A stretch of 64,000 nucleotides of DNA from Enoplolaimus lenunculus. Lineage: Eukaryota > Nematoda > Enoplea > Enoplida > Thoracostomopsidae. The DNA lies in contig JASANG010002052.1 in assembly GCA_030248215.1 (NCBI GenBank), positions 1-64,000 of the forward strand, in the 5' to 3' direction. Every line of letters starts with the position of its first letter. Within the stretch, counting starts at the first letter, position 1. Below the pieces are notes generated by a model. The model ran no database searches, was not told the DNA's origin, and saw only the letters and a list, made by a program, of their open reading frames with translations. A program made the position numbers and the translations under genes. Positions 41,828-53,298 of this stretch are shown here, piece by piece.

Positions 41828-42033
41828 ACTCGTATTCTCAAATATGTGTAGAACCTATCATCAGTCAACATTTAGGTTCTGTAACTTCGGAACCGGTGTA
41901 ATGACTTAGATTTGAAATTTGGTCCATTTTGAAAGGCTACTTTGTGCTATAGTCCTGAGTCAATATTTTAGATCCTCAAAGCATAAGTTTGGCAGGTTAA
42001 AAACCTATCAATAACTGGTGATAGACGCTATAA
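41828..42033. mobile_element. Family E element, one end eroded (left arm; mirror 55092-55302)
   Basis: CGTATTCTCAAATATGTG at the left, ACTGGTGATAGACGCTAT at the right. Confidence 0.6.
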
Positions 42034-42184
42034 CGCTAATTTCTACTTGATTAACCCCTTCCCACATAGAGTTGACTATGGGCAACTCAACGCAGTGTAT
42101 ATAAGTTAAATAATATTTCGCACAGTGTTTAACAATTGCAACACGTATACATAGTACTAAATCACCACAAGACGTGAGAGCACC

Positions 42185-42262
42185 TTCGGGCTCGAGCGTC
42201 AAGCTCCTATAGCTGAGTGGTGATGGTATACGCCTCCCACTACAGTCACTGGAGTTCGAATC
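42185..42262 (+). repeat. tRNA-like sequence (left arm; mirror about 54840-54925)
   Basis: Contains an A-box-like CTGAGTGGTGATGG and a B-box-like GAGTTCGAATCC at tRNA spacing, but the acceptor stem does not close well. Probably a tRNA relic or SINE head. Confidence 0.4.
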
Positions 42263-42506
42263 CTAACATAAAAAGGAGGTGTCAGATGAAATTGAAAATA
42301 TTCATGTGATAAAGGGTCAAACTTTACTGGAAAATGGTAATTTGCTTACAATTTGAAGTAGCGGAACTAAGGTACAAGCGGCATTTTGGACAGAAACAAA
42401 CAGATACGTAGAAACAGTAGGTGTGAAACCCAGTATCATATTACGTTTGTATCATTAGTCTAATTTTAGCTTTCGGCTTCTCTTTGCTAGAGCTGCTAGT
42501 TTTTTA

Positions 42507-42661
42507 CACTGTGAATTCCAATGAGTTGATTTAATGCCAATTGAATTGCTTAACTAACTCAGAATGAGTTATAAGCAAAATTCTGAGTTCTGAAAAACCT
42601 AATTCAGACTCTGTGATTCGATTCATTTTGAATTAATATTAATTCGCTGAAATTAACAGTG
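42507..42661. mobile_element. Family C element, short (left arm; mirror 54465-54619)
   Basis: CACTGTGAATTCC at the left, AAATTAACAGTG at the right. Confidence 0.72.
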
Positions 42662-42850
42662 CAGGTTGATTTTCGTGACCGCATAAATTTGCGTCTATTC
42701 CAGGACACAGTGGGTAAGGACCTGTAATAGGGCATTTTTCTTGTTTAATCAGAAATCTCGACTGAATACAACCCCTATCTGTCTTGTTTACGGTCTATTC
42801 TTCGATAGTCCTGTGTTATCAAGCGAGCAATTGCTTAGCTGTTCCTATAA

Positions 42851-43056
42851 CACTGTAAATTACAATGAGTTGATTAATCAATTCAGCTTGGCCGTTGGTT
42901 TGATTCTCACCCTGAGGTGAGTTGACTCTGGGTGAGTTGATTAATTATCTCGGAATGAATTGAATCAATTCAAAATTTTGAGTTCTGATAGTCCTCACGT
43001 AGACTGAGTGATTCAACTCATTCTGAGTTAAAATTAACTCACTGGAATTTACAGTG
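42851..43056. mobile_element. Family C element (left arm; mirror 54070-54275)
   Basis: CACTGTAAATTACAATGAG at the left, GGAATTTACAGTG at the right, AA on both flanks. Confidence 0.82.
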
Positions 43057-43078
43057 AACTAAGAATGTTGGGAGCATG

Positions 43079-43262
43079 CACCAATGTATAGAACCGAACC
43101 TTAACAGTAGTATAAGCATATCTTAATCCTAAGCCTAAGTTTAAAGATAAAGGCAATACCTAGGTCTAAAGCCAAAGCTTAATCAAAAACATTAGTCTAA
43201 AGCTTAAGCTTACTCTATTGCAGTACTGTGTGTCTGCTCCTATTATCTTTATACACGAGCCG
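43079..43262. mobile_element. Family A-like element (left arm; mirror 53866-54049)
   Basis: CACCAATGTATAGAACCG at the left and TATCTTTATACACGAGCC at the right, with a degraded CCTAAG interior. Confidence 0.65.
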
Positions 43263-43577
43263 GGTATCAGAGTGGATTTAGAAATGATTTAGGAGGGATT
43301 CAAGGATAATATTCACCGAAAATAATAACTGCAAGACATAATTAATATGACAATATAAGACTCGACCTAACGGCTATTTTCAACGCCAAAATCCTAACTA
43401 TAGATTGTATCAGCTTTCTAGTTCAGTAAGATAAAATTCTGCGGAGGTCTGATACTTTTTTGAACCATAGACTCGAATGACAGCTCTTCCAACTCGAATG
43501 AGTTATCGAATTTATATTTGACAAAAATTTCCGTTGAATTCAAAGTCGAGTTACCAAGCCCCAACTGAACGTGCCTG

Positions 43578-43829
43578 CACTGTAAATTTGAGTGAGTTGA
43601 TTTTAACACAGAATGAATTGCATCACTCAATCTGAGTTAGGACTATCAGAACTCAGAAATGTGAGTTGATTCAATTCCTTCTGACTTAATTAATCAACTC
43701 ACCCAGGTCAACTCAAGTTAGAGGGAGAATCAACTCAACTGAGAGCGAGTTAATGTTTTCTGATATTAATTCAGAAATAACCAACTCGCTAGTTGAATTG
43801 ATTAATCAACTCATTGGAATTTTACAGTG
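43578..43829. mobile_element. Family C element (left arm; mirror 53299-53550)
   Basis: CACTGTAAATTTGAGTGAG at the left, GAATTTTACAGTG at the right, TG on both flanks. Confidence 0.82.
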
Positions 43830-43932
43830 TGTGAGTATAAGTACGCGGTGTAGCCTGTGTATGTGCAGACTGTGTAATGTTAAGAGATATACGTACTCGT
43901 GCACATATATCACCAGAGGAAATTATGATATC

Positions 43933-44003
43933 GGCCACGTGGTGTAATGGGTAACGTTTGGCTCGCGAGCGAGATATCCGAGGTTCGATTCCCGGCGCGG
44001 CCA
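43933..44003 (+). tRNA. tRNA-like gene or tRNA-derived repeat head (left arm)
   Basis: 71 nt. Acceptor ends GGCCACG and CGCGGCC pair with one mismatch. A-box-like TGGTGTAATGGG and a perfect B box GGTTCGATTCC. The anticodon arm is a GC palindrome (GCTCGCGAGC) that does not give a clear seven-base loop, so I cannot assign an amino acid. A degenerate partner at 9242 suggests a dispersed repeat. Confidence 0.45.
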
Positions 44004-44009
44004 TATGTT

Positions 44010-45370
44010 GCGGAGAAATTTATGGGAAACACCATGTATATTCGCAGTACTTCGAAGAAAGGGGTCGTCCCGACCGTGCAGTTCTGACAGTTCCCTTTTG
44101 ATGGGAGTTTATTTAAACGCTGGTATGAACGGCAAAAATTAATTAATATTTCTTTTGACACTTTAATATTTGTCAAATTGAAATTAAAATTCACACGACA
44201 CCAAATTATGACCCGTTTCTTTGTTACGGATATGAACCATCTGATGAGACGAGTAAATTTTCACACGGTTATTTTTCAAAAAAAATAACCAAAATGAAAG
44301 TAAATTAATATACGTTTCCATAGGTTTTCTTATTTTTTGAGTAATTTCAAACATTTACAACATTTTTGAATTAATTCTCAATGTAAAAATTAACATTAAA
44401 ATGTTTAAAATAAATGAATTTTTTGACTTCTGGCCTGATGTGAAACCAACGTCTTCACGTGCGAGAACGAGCGAGTCAAAATATGAGCAAAATTTAGCGA
44501 GTTAATATAAGTAGAAGCCAGACGCAATTTTAGCATTGAATTTCAATTCTCAGTTCGAATTTTCTTCAAGTTTTGCAATGACTTCGGTGGGAAAGTAATT
44601 TTATTCCTATTCTTGCCTGTCTGAACCATATAAGTCTAGTCTTGTGTACATAATAACACCTAATGAATATGTGGCTAAGCAAGAGAGTTAAAGATAAGTT
44701 CAAACTATTAACGGTTATAATTTCCGTTTCACATTATATCGTCCAGGTACTAATTACAGGATAAGTTTACATATATTTATATATATATTACTGTTGCAAC
44801 AGGCACTCAATATTGCAAGAACAACAACAGGAACAGGAATTGAATTTCTTTGTAGGAATCGGAAAAGGAACAGGAACCAAATTTTTTATAATTTTCCTCA
44901 CCGAAAGTTACTCCGCTTTTTAGTCTTGCATGCTTTCAGCTATTTCATCACCAAGTTTTACGAAACACATCAGAACAGTTTATTAACAAAATTCGAACTA
45001 ATTGCAAAAACAATCGTTTCGAAATAAAATTTTTTACAGGCAAAGCTCCCATATTCGATGTTTATGTATTTGCCATAAAACAGTGAAAAATTTCCGGTTC
45101 TTGCAGTCTAGTTCGGAAACAGGAACAAGAACAGGAATTGAATTTAAAGGAATTCCCGGCCGGAGTCGGAATTCCTTCTATCCCTGATATTTATTAATCC
45201 GAAATTCAAAATTGTTTACAGAAATCAATTTGACAAGTTTGTTTTCAGCTTTAATACTACATTTTAGTGTCTGTATTTTAATGTTACTCTCAGGACCGTG
45301 GCATTCTCCCTAGGGGCAACACGGTCAATGAGCAGGTATGAATCATTGTATGTCAAACTACAAGCAACCG
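44010..45370. other. Unassigned left-arm sequence
   Basis: AT-rich. Contains AACAGGAACAGGAATTGAAT-type patches that recur near 39960, 45120, 47500 and in the other arm, a dispersed repeat built on GGAATTC and CAGGAAC. Confidence 0.45.
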
Positions 45371-45374
45371 AGAC

Positions 45375-45465
45375 ACTGCAAAAAATGGTCAGTCAAACTG
45401 ACTCTCCTCTGAGAAATAGGATCTACGGGACTACACAAATTGAGTCAAATTCGACTACGCCGGTT
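45375..45465. mobile_element. Half family D element (left arm; mirror about 51627-51719)
   Basis: CACTGCAAAAAATGGTCAG end and GACTCTCC body without the opposite half. An open frame of 80-96 codons runs through it in both arms but overlaps this repeat and shows no domain. Confidence 0.6.
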
Positions 45466-45949
45466 GTATATGTCGTAAACCAAGCCGTAATTCAAGCTCA
45501 ATTCCGAATTGGGCTATTTCAGCGGGAAATTACGACTTGAGCTAACCCACAGCGTATTGATTTTTTGCGTCCAGTCACACCTTTTGATTGGTTTCTAACT
45601 TAATGCCGTACTCAGGCACGATTAGGTGATGCGGATACTGTTTTTTGATTGTCTACGAAATCGTTAAGTATCTGTTATCTACCAAGCAGTTTGATTTACT
45701 AAGCTAATTTACCGCTATGAAGTAAACAATCAGAAAACGCACAGGTTTACCAGATATTATTCCGACTTGGGCTGCCAAAGTCGCAATTCCGCTTTGAACT
45801 GGACGAGTTCGGAATTGGGCTAAATTACGAATTAGGCTACGAAGCCAACCGTCTGATTACGAAAAATTTATCACTATTGGACTCAGCTCGGTAACCTCTG
45901 CTTTACAGTTATTCCCTCTGAAATTTTGTTGTGATAAATCATAAAGTCC

Positions 45950-46965
45950 TGTTACCTTGCAATTTTTCCTCCTCCAAACTTTTTCTGTGATAAAATGATT
46001 TGGTCGTCTGCCTTACAATTTTTACCTCTGCGAAATTTTTGAGATAAAATGATAAGTTTCCTACCTTACAATTTTCCCCCTCGGAATGTGTTACAATGAT
46101 ATGATCCTCTACCTTACAATTTTTTCACTTTCTTTTTTTTTATTATTCATATCCTTAATTTTCGTTCGTTTTTTGTTATTATTCATATACCTTACATTTT
46201 CCGTTCGATATCTTTTTTGTGATAAAATGATAATGTCATATACCTTACAACTGTTTTCGTTCAAATTTTTTTGTGATAAAATCAAACCTACATATATCTT
46301 TCAAGTATTTCCGTTCGAATTTTTTTATGCCAAAATAAATGTATATACTTAATTTTCGTTGATTTTTTTGTGATATTATGTATATACTTAATTTTCGTTC
46401 GGTTTTTTGTGAAATTAGCGTATATACTTAATTTTCGTTGATTTTTTTGTGATATTATGTATATACTTAATTTTCGTTCGATTTTTTTGTGATATGATAT
46501 GTATATACTTAATTTTCGTTGATTTTTTTGTGGATTAATGTCATATACTTAATGTTTCGTTGATTTTTTGTGATATGTATGTCATATACTTAATTTTCGT
46601 TCGATTTTTTTGTGATATTATCTATATACTTAATTTTCGTTGATTTTTTTTGTGTATTATCTATATACTTAATTTTCGTTCGTTTTTTTTGTGTATGTAT
46701 CTCATATACCTTACAACGCTGTTTCTTCGAATTTTTTTTGTGATAAAATGATAACCCCATATACCTTAGCTGTCTCCCGTTCGAATTTTTTTTGTGATAA
46801 CCTCCGTTTCTAATTTTTTTTGTGATAAAATTATAATGTCATATACCTCAATTTCCGTTCGAATTTTTTGTGATAAAATGATAATGTCATATACCTTATG
46901 TTTCTTCGAATTTTTTTGTGATAAAATGGATAAGATCCTTTACCTTACGATTTTCTCTGCCCACA
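45950..46965. repeat. Degenerate minisatellite, left-arm version
   Basis: Units of GTGATAAAATGATAATGTC with CTTACAACTGTTTTCGTTCG at the edges; in the middle, shorter units of about 40 bp (ATACTTAATTTTCGTTGATT). Corresponds to 49830-51180 on the other arm but is shorter and irregular. Confidence 0.8.
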
Positions 46966-47572
46966 AAATTGGCACATACATAGCATACAGATACAAGTTG
47001 CGTTTCACAAATTTTGCCAATTTCCATCTTCCCGATATCAGACATTTTTGAGTAGATTCCGCCGTTTGGATGCACATACCCTTCCGAAAATAAAATGCTG
47101 ACAACTGTCACTGATTACCAGTACAACAAAATGTATTTTATTTGCATATTGTCCATATCTTGTCTCCACGCAATCAATAATGCATCCGTACACGATTTTC
47201 CCCCCGCATATTTCTTCATGACCGTCACCATTTCAACATTATCGAAGAATCAAAATTTTAAATTCACACTGGCCAAGCGGTAATTTTCAAACGATTTTAT
47301 ATACAATTGATTTTTAAAGTTATTTTGTCTATATTTGAAAAGTTAATTTCGCAAATTTGCTAACCCATGCAAGTTAATAAATGTTTTTAGATTCGACGCA
47401 AGGGGCAACGTTTTAAAGCGAGCAGAGCTAATGGCCCCCTCATATTATATAATAAATTCATATATTTCGTATTCTGTTCAGCCGGAATTCCTGCAAAAAT
47501 TCAATTTTGTTTCTGTTTTGTTCCGGCAACATTTATTCGTTGTTGGTAGCCCTGACGATGTATATATATATG

Positions 47573-47608
<36 letters not shown>

Positions 47609-47791
47609 CGGTTATAGGGGGGGGGCAGGTATTTGGGGGGCCACAACGAATTTCCGTCTCAAGCAATAACTCCCATTTAAACTTTTTCAGAAGACTCGCC
47701 ATAACACCCCGGTGAAAAATTATCTAACTTAACACTCCAAAAAACCACAACAACCCAACACACCAACACAAACAACATAAAATTCGAAAAA

Positions 47792-48012
47792 TGGGTCAAT
47801 GTAAACAAAACAGGGGCGGAACAGTATTATAAGCATATTGATAAGCCTGAATCCTAAAGTCTAAGCTTAAGTCTAAGCGTAAAGAATCAGCTTATTCCTA
47901 CGCCCAAGTCTAAGCCTAAGCCTAAAGCCAAGCAAAAACCTTAGTCTTAAGCTTAAGCTTACTCTATTGTAGTCGCAAGAAAAACGTTCCGCCCTTGATC
48001 TTTAACATGAGC
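47792..48012. mobile_element. Family A element in the spacer, reverse orientation
   Basis: GGTCAATGTAAACAAAACAG at the left, CGCCCTTGATCTTTAACATG at the right. Confidence 0.75.
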
Positions 48013-48255
48013 CATTAATATGAATCAAGAGATTTCAAACAGCGTGTTGAAAAATTCTACCAAGGAAATCTTGATTGCCCCTGTGAAAATCTTCTTACCC
48101 GAATTAATAATTCCTGGGGTTTTTGGGCTGTAACAGGCTCAACTTTGAGACTTATCTAAAACGACAAAACTTTAAGACAATATTTCAGAGAATTTCTGTT
48201 ATAATTCGTTTAACAGTTATGCTTATCATTATCGGTCACCCCATCCATTATTCGG

Positions 48256-48779
48256 CCCACGTAAAGATCAATGACGGAACGTTTTTCTGTGGGACCACAA
48301 AAGAGTAAGCTTAAGCTTTAGACTACATTTTTGCTTGGCTTAGGCTTAGGCTTAGGAATCTGCTGATTCGTACGCTTAGGTTTAGACTAAGGTTTAGGCT
48401 TAGGCTTAGGAATCTGCTGATTCGTACGCTTAGGTTTAGACTAAGGTTTAGGCTTAGGCTTAGGAATCTGCTCATTCGTACGCTTAGGTTTAGACTAAGG
48501 TTTAGGCTTAGGCTTAGGAATCTGCTCATTCGTACGCTTAGGTTTAGACTAAGGTTTATGCTTAGGCTTAGGAATCTGCTCATTCGTACGCTTAGGCTTA
48601 GACTAAGGTTTATGCTTAGGCTTAGGAATCTGCTCATTCGTACGCTTAGGTTTAGACTGAGGTTTAGGCTTAGGCTTAGGAATCTGCTCATTCGTACGCT
48701 TAGGTTTAGACTAAGGTTTAGGCTTAGGCTTAGGAATATGCTTATAATAACGTTCCGCCACTGTTCTTTACATTGGCCC
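48256..48779. mobile_element. Family A element in the spacer with seven 54-bp units
   Basis: GGCCCACGTAAAGATCAATG at the left, CTGTTCTTTACATTGGCC at the right. AATCTGCTSATTCGTACGC starts at 48357, 48411, 48465, 48519, 48573, 48627 and 48681, period 54. The longest family A copy here. Confidence 0.9.
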
Positions 48780-49829
48780 ATTTTTGTTACCAGAATTTGC
48801 ACCAAACATTAACAACAAAACCTGAACCAAAAATGATCTTTTGCTGTCTGCGTAGTGTCTAAGGGGATGACCTCACCAGAGGTAAAATATTTTAAACTCA
48901 ACGCAAGAAATTTGTTAAAGTTTAAATAAAAAAATGTTTTCACAAAATTTAATTTCGTTTTATTTGAATTAATTTCGGCTCCAGCAATAATTTTCGTTCA
49001 CCCCGGCAACGAATCAGACTCGATCATTGGTTTTTTTGTCAGAGTCTTTTGTCAACAAAAAGTTTGATTCTTTGTTGTTTGAGTTATTGCTTGCAGACGG
49101 AACGTAATTATTAGGTCTCACACAACCTAAAATTACCTGGATTGTCCCTCCCCTGATGTTTTCATATAGACACGTGATATATATGATATATATATATATA
49201 AATATATATCATATATAACACACATATATATTATACATCAGGGTCAGGGTACCAACAACGAATAAATGTTGCCGGAACAGAAACAGAAACAAGAATTGAA
49301 TTTTTGCAGGAATTCCGGCTGCAACAGGAATTACGTAAATATATGAATTTATTATATAATATGAGGGGGCCATTCAGCTCAGCTCGCTTTAAAACGTTGC
49401 CCCTTGGTCGATCTAAAAACATTTATAACTTGCATGGGTTAGCAAATTTTCAAAATTAAGTTTTCAAATATAGACAAAATGAACTTAAAATCAATTGTAT
49501 ATAAAATCGTTTGAAAATTACCGCTTGACCAGTGTGAATTTAAATTTTTGATTCTTCAATAATGTTCAAATGGTGACGGTCATGAAGAAATATGCGAGGA
49601 AAATCATGTACGGATGCATTATTATGATTGCGTGAAACAAGATATGACCAATATGCAAATAAAATACATTTTGTTGTCCTGGTAATCAGTGACAGTTGTC
49701 AGCATTTTATTTTCGGAAGGATATGTACATCCAACGGCGGATCCAAAAATGTCTGACATCGAGGATTGGATTGGCAAAATTTATGAAACGCAATTTGTAC
49801 TGTATGCTATGTATGTGCCAATTTTGTGA

Positions 49830-51180
49830 GCAGAGAAAATTGTAAGGTAAAGGATCTTATCATTTTATCACAAAAAAATTCGAACGGAAACAGTTGTAAG
49901 GTATATGACATTATCATTTTATCACAAAAAAATTCGAACGGAAACAGTTGTAAGGTATATGACATTATAATTTTATCACAAAAAAATTCGAACGGAAACA
50001 GTTGTAATGTATATGACATTATCAATTTATCACAAAAAAATTCGAACGGAAACAGTTGTAAGGTATATGACATTATAATTTTATCACAAAAAAATTCGAA
50101 CGGAAACAGTTGTAAGGTATATGACATTATCATTTTATCACAAAAAAATTCGAACGGAAACAGTTGTAAGGTATATGACATTATCATTTTATCACAAAAA
50201 AAATTCGAACGGAAACAGTTGTAAGGTATATGAGATTATCATTTTATCACAAAAAAATTCGAACGGAAACAGTTGTAAGGTATATGAGATTATCATTTTA
50301 TCACAAAAAATTCGAACGGAAACAGTTGTAAGGTATATGACATTATCATTTTATCACAAAAAAATTCGAACGGAAACAGTTGTAAGGTATATGACATTAT
50401 CATTTTATCACAAAAAAATTCGAACGGAAACAGTTGTAAGGTATATGAATTATCATTTTATCACAAAAAAATTCGAACGGAAACAGTTGTAAGGTATATG
50501 ACATTATCATTTTATCACAAAAAAATTCGAACGGAAACAGTTGTAAGGTATATGACATTATCATTTTATCACAAAAAAATTCGAACGGAAACAGTTGTAA
50601 GGTATATGACATTATCATTTTATCACAAAAAAATTCGAACGGAAACAGTTGTAAGGTATATGACATTATCATTTTATCACAAAAAAATTCGAACGGAAAC
50701 AGTTGTAAGGTATATGACATTATCATTTTATCACAAAAAAATTCGAACGGAAACAGTTGTAAGGTATATGACATTATCATTTTATCACAAAAAAATTCGA
50801 ACGGAAACAGTTGTAAGGTATATGACATTATAATTTTATCACAAAAAATATATAAAGTAAAAAGTTTAAAGGTATATGACATTATCATTTTATCACAAAA
50901 AAATTCGAACGGAAACAGTTGTAAGGTATATGACATTATCATTTTATCACAAAAAAATCGAAAGTGAAAAAATTGTAAGGTAGAGGATCTTATCATTGTA
51001 TCACATTCCGAGGGGGAAAATTGTAAGGTAGGAAACTTATCATTTTATCTCAAAAATTTCGCAGAGGGAAAAATTGTAAGGCAGACGACCTTATCATTTT
51101 ATCACAAAAAAGTTTGGAGGAGGAAAAATTGCAAGGTAACAGGACTTTATCATTTTATCACAACAAAATTTCAGAGGGAA
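49830..51180. repeat. 54-bp minisatellite, right-arm version, about 20 regular units
   Basis: CGAACGGAAACAGTTGTAAG recurs at 49881, 49935, 49989 and onward at 54 bp to about 50985. TTATCATTTTATCACAAAAA fills the rest of each unit. The edges (50985-51180, 49840-49880) are related but variant. All three frames are open on stretches, giving repetitive peptides that are not genes. Confidence 0.93.
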
Positions 51181-52619
51181 TAACTGTAAAGCAGAGGTTA
51201 CCGAGCTGAGTCCAATAGTGATAAATTTTTCGTAATCAGACGGTTGGCTTCGTAGCCTAATTCGTAATTTAGCCCAATTCCGAACTCGTCCAGTTCAAAA
51301 CGGAATTGCGACTTTGGCAGCCCAAGTCGGAATAATATCTGGTAAACCTGTGCGTTTTCTGATTGTTTACTTCATGGCGGTAAATTAGCTTAGTAAATCA
51401 AACTGCTTGGTAGATAACAGATACTTAACGATTTCGTAGTCAATCAAAAAACAGTATCCGCATCACCTAATTGTGCCTGAGTACGGCATTAAGTTAGAAA
51501 CCAATCACAAGGTGTGCACTTGTAGCAAAGAATCAATACGCTGTGGGTTAGCCCAAGTCGTAATTTCCCGCTGAAATAGCCCAATTCGGAATTGAGCTTG
51601 AATTACGGCTTGGTTTACGACATATACAACCGGCGTAGTCGAATTTGACTCAATTTGTGTAGTCCCGTAGATCCTATTTCTCAGAGGAGAGTCAGTTTGA
51701 CTGACCATTTTTTGCAGTGTCTCGGTTGCTTGTAGTTTGACATACAATGATTCATACCTGCTCATTGACCGTGTTGCCCCTAGGGACAATGCCACGGTCC
51801 TGAGAGTAACATTAAAATACAGACACTAAAATGTAGTATTAAAGCTGAAAACAAACTTGTCAAATTGATTTCTGTAAACAATTTTGAATTTCCTCAATTT
51901 AATAAATATCAGGGTTCAACAGGAATTCCGACTCCGGCCGGAATTCCTTTAAAATTCAATTCCTGTTCTTGTTCCTGTTTCTGAACTCAACTGCAGGAAC
52001 CGGAATTTTTTACTGTTTTATGGCAAATTATTCATAAACATTCGAATATTGGAAACTTTGCCTGTAAAAAATTTTATTTCGAAACGATTGTTTTTGCAAT
52101 TAGTTCAATTTTGTTAATAAACTGTTGCTGATGTGTTTTCGTAAAACTTGGTGATGAAATAGCTGAAAATTCGCTTAAGTCATTTTTTGGCAAGTTTCCT
52201 AAAAAGTCGGATTGTAACTTTCGGTGAGGAAAATTATAAAAAATTTCGGTTCCTGTTCCTTTTCCGATTCCTACAAAGAAATTCAATTCCTGTTCCTGTT
52301 ATTGTTCTTGCAATATTGAGTGCCTGTTGCAACCGTAATGTATATATAAATATATGTAAACTTATCCTGTTAATTAGTACCTGGACGATATAATGTGAAA
52401 CGGAAATTATAACCGTTAATAGTTTGAACTTATCTTTAACTCTCTTGCTTAGCCACATATTCATTGGGTGTTATTATGTACACAAGACTAGACTTATATG
52501 GTTCAGACAGGCAAGAATAGGAATAAAATTACTTCCCACCGAAGTCATTGCAAAACTTGAAGAAAATTCGAACTGAGAATTGAAATTCAATGCTAAAATT
52601 GCGTCTGGCTTCTACTTAT

Positions 52620-53298
52620 ATTAACTCGCTAAATTTTGCTCATATTTTGACTCGCTCGTTCTCGCACGTGAAGACGTTGGTTTCACATCAGGCCAGAAGT
52701 CAAAAAATTCATTTATTTTAAACATTTTAATGTTAATTTTTACATTGAGAATTATTTCAAAAATGTTGTAAATGTTTGAAATTACACAAAAAATAAGAAA
52801 ACCTATGGAAACGTATATTAATTTACTTTCATTTTGGTTATTTTTTTTTTGAAAAATAACCGTGTGAAAATTTACTCGTCTCATCAGATGGTTCATATCC
52901 GTAACAAAGAAACGGGTCATAATTTGGTGTCGTGTGAATTTTAATTTCAATTTGACAAATATTAAAGTGTCAAAAGAAATATTAATTAATTTTTGCCGTT
53001 CATACCAGCGTTTAAATAAACTCCCATCAAAAGGGAACTGTCAGAACTGCACGGTCGGGACGACCCCTTTCTTCGAAGTACTGCGAATATACATGGTGTT
53101 TCCCATAAATTTCTCCGCAACATATGGCCGCGCCGGGAATCGAACCTCGGATATCTCGCTCGCGAGCCAAACGTTACCCATTACACCACGTGGCCGATAT
53201 CATAATTTCCTCTGGTGATATATGTGCACGAGTACGTATATCTCTTAACATTACACAGTCTGCACATACACAGGCTACACCGCGTACTTATACTCACA
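52620..53298. other. Unassigned right-arm sequence around the tRNA-like copy
   Basis: Mirrors 43830-44500. Short open frames exist on both arms but none shows a domain, signal or splice context. Confidence 0.4.
53125..53195 (-). tRNA. tRNA-like sequence, right-arm mirror
   Basis: Same 71 nt as 43933-44003 on the opposite strand, apparently identical. Confidence 0.45.

Larger units (their letters stand above)
33131..47608 (+). repeat. Left arm of a giant inverted repeat
   Basis: Reverse-complement match to 49170-64000. For the outer part, paired positions sum to about 97,120 (e.g. 36479 with 60641, 39263 with 57856, 41361 with 55765). Inside the minisatellite they sum to about 96,790. The segments at 36442-36738 and 60382-60678 translate identically over 98 residues. 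The left limit may extend further left, because the right arm runs off the window. Confidence 0.95.
47609..49169. other. Spacer of the inverted repeat
   Basis: About 1.55 kb without an inverted partner as a whole. It begins with a run of ten G after AT microsatellites and holds two family A elements in opposite orientation. The AT microsatellites at both edges are the inner ends of the arms. Confidence 0.8.

Noticed and set aside
45298-45540. Frame of 80-96 codons present in both arms
   Set aside because: It overlaps a half family D element and has no recognised domain; conservation between arms only reflects the inverted repeat.
47095-47283. Small frame with a hydrophobic stretch (left arm) as a secreted peptide gene
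   Set aside because: The mirror region near 49510-49700 does not keep the same frame clearly, and no splice or domain support is seen.
49807-50996. Repetitive frames of 110-198 codons over the 54-bp array
   Set aside because: The period is a multiple of three, so any stop-free frame stays open. No start context, domain or splice signal.
49830-51180. CRISPR-like array
   Set aside because: Units are contiguous copies without unique spacers, in an animal-type genome.
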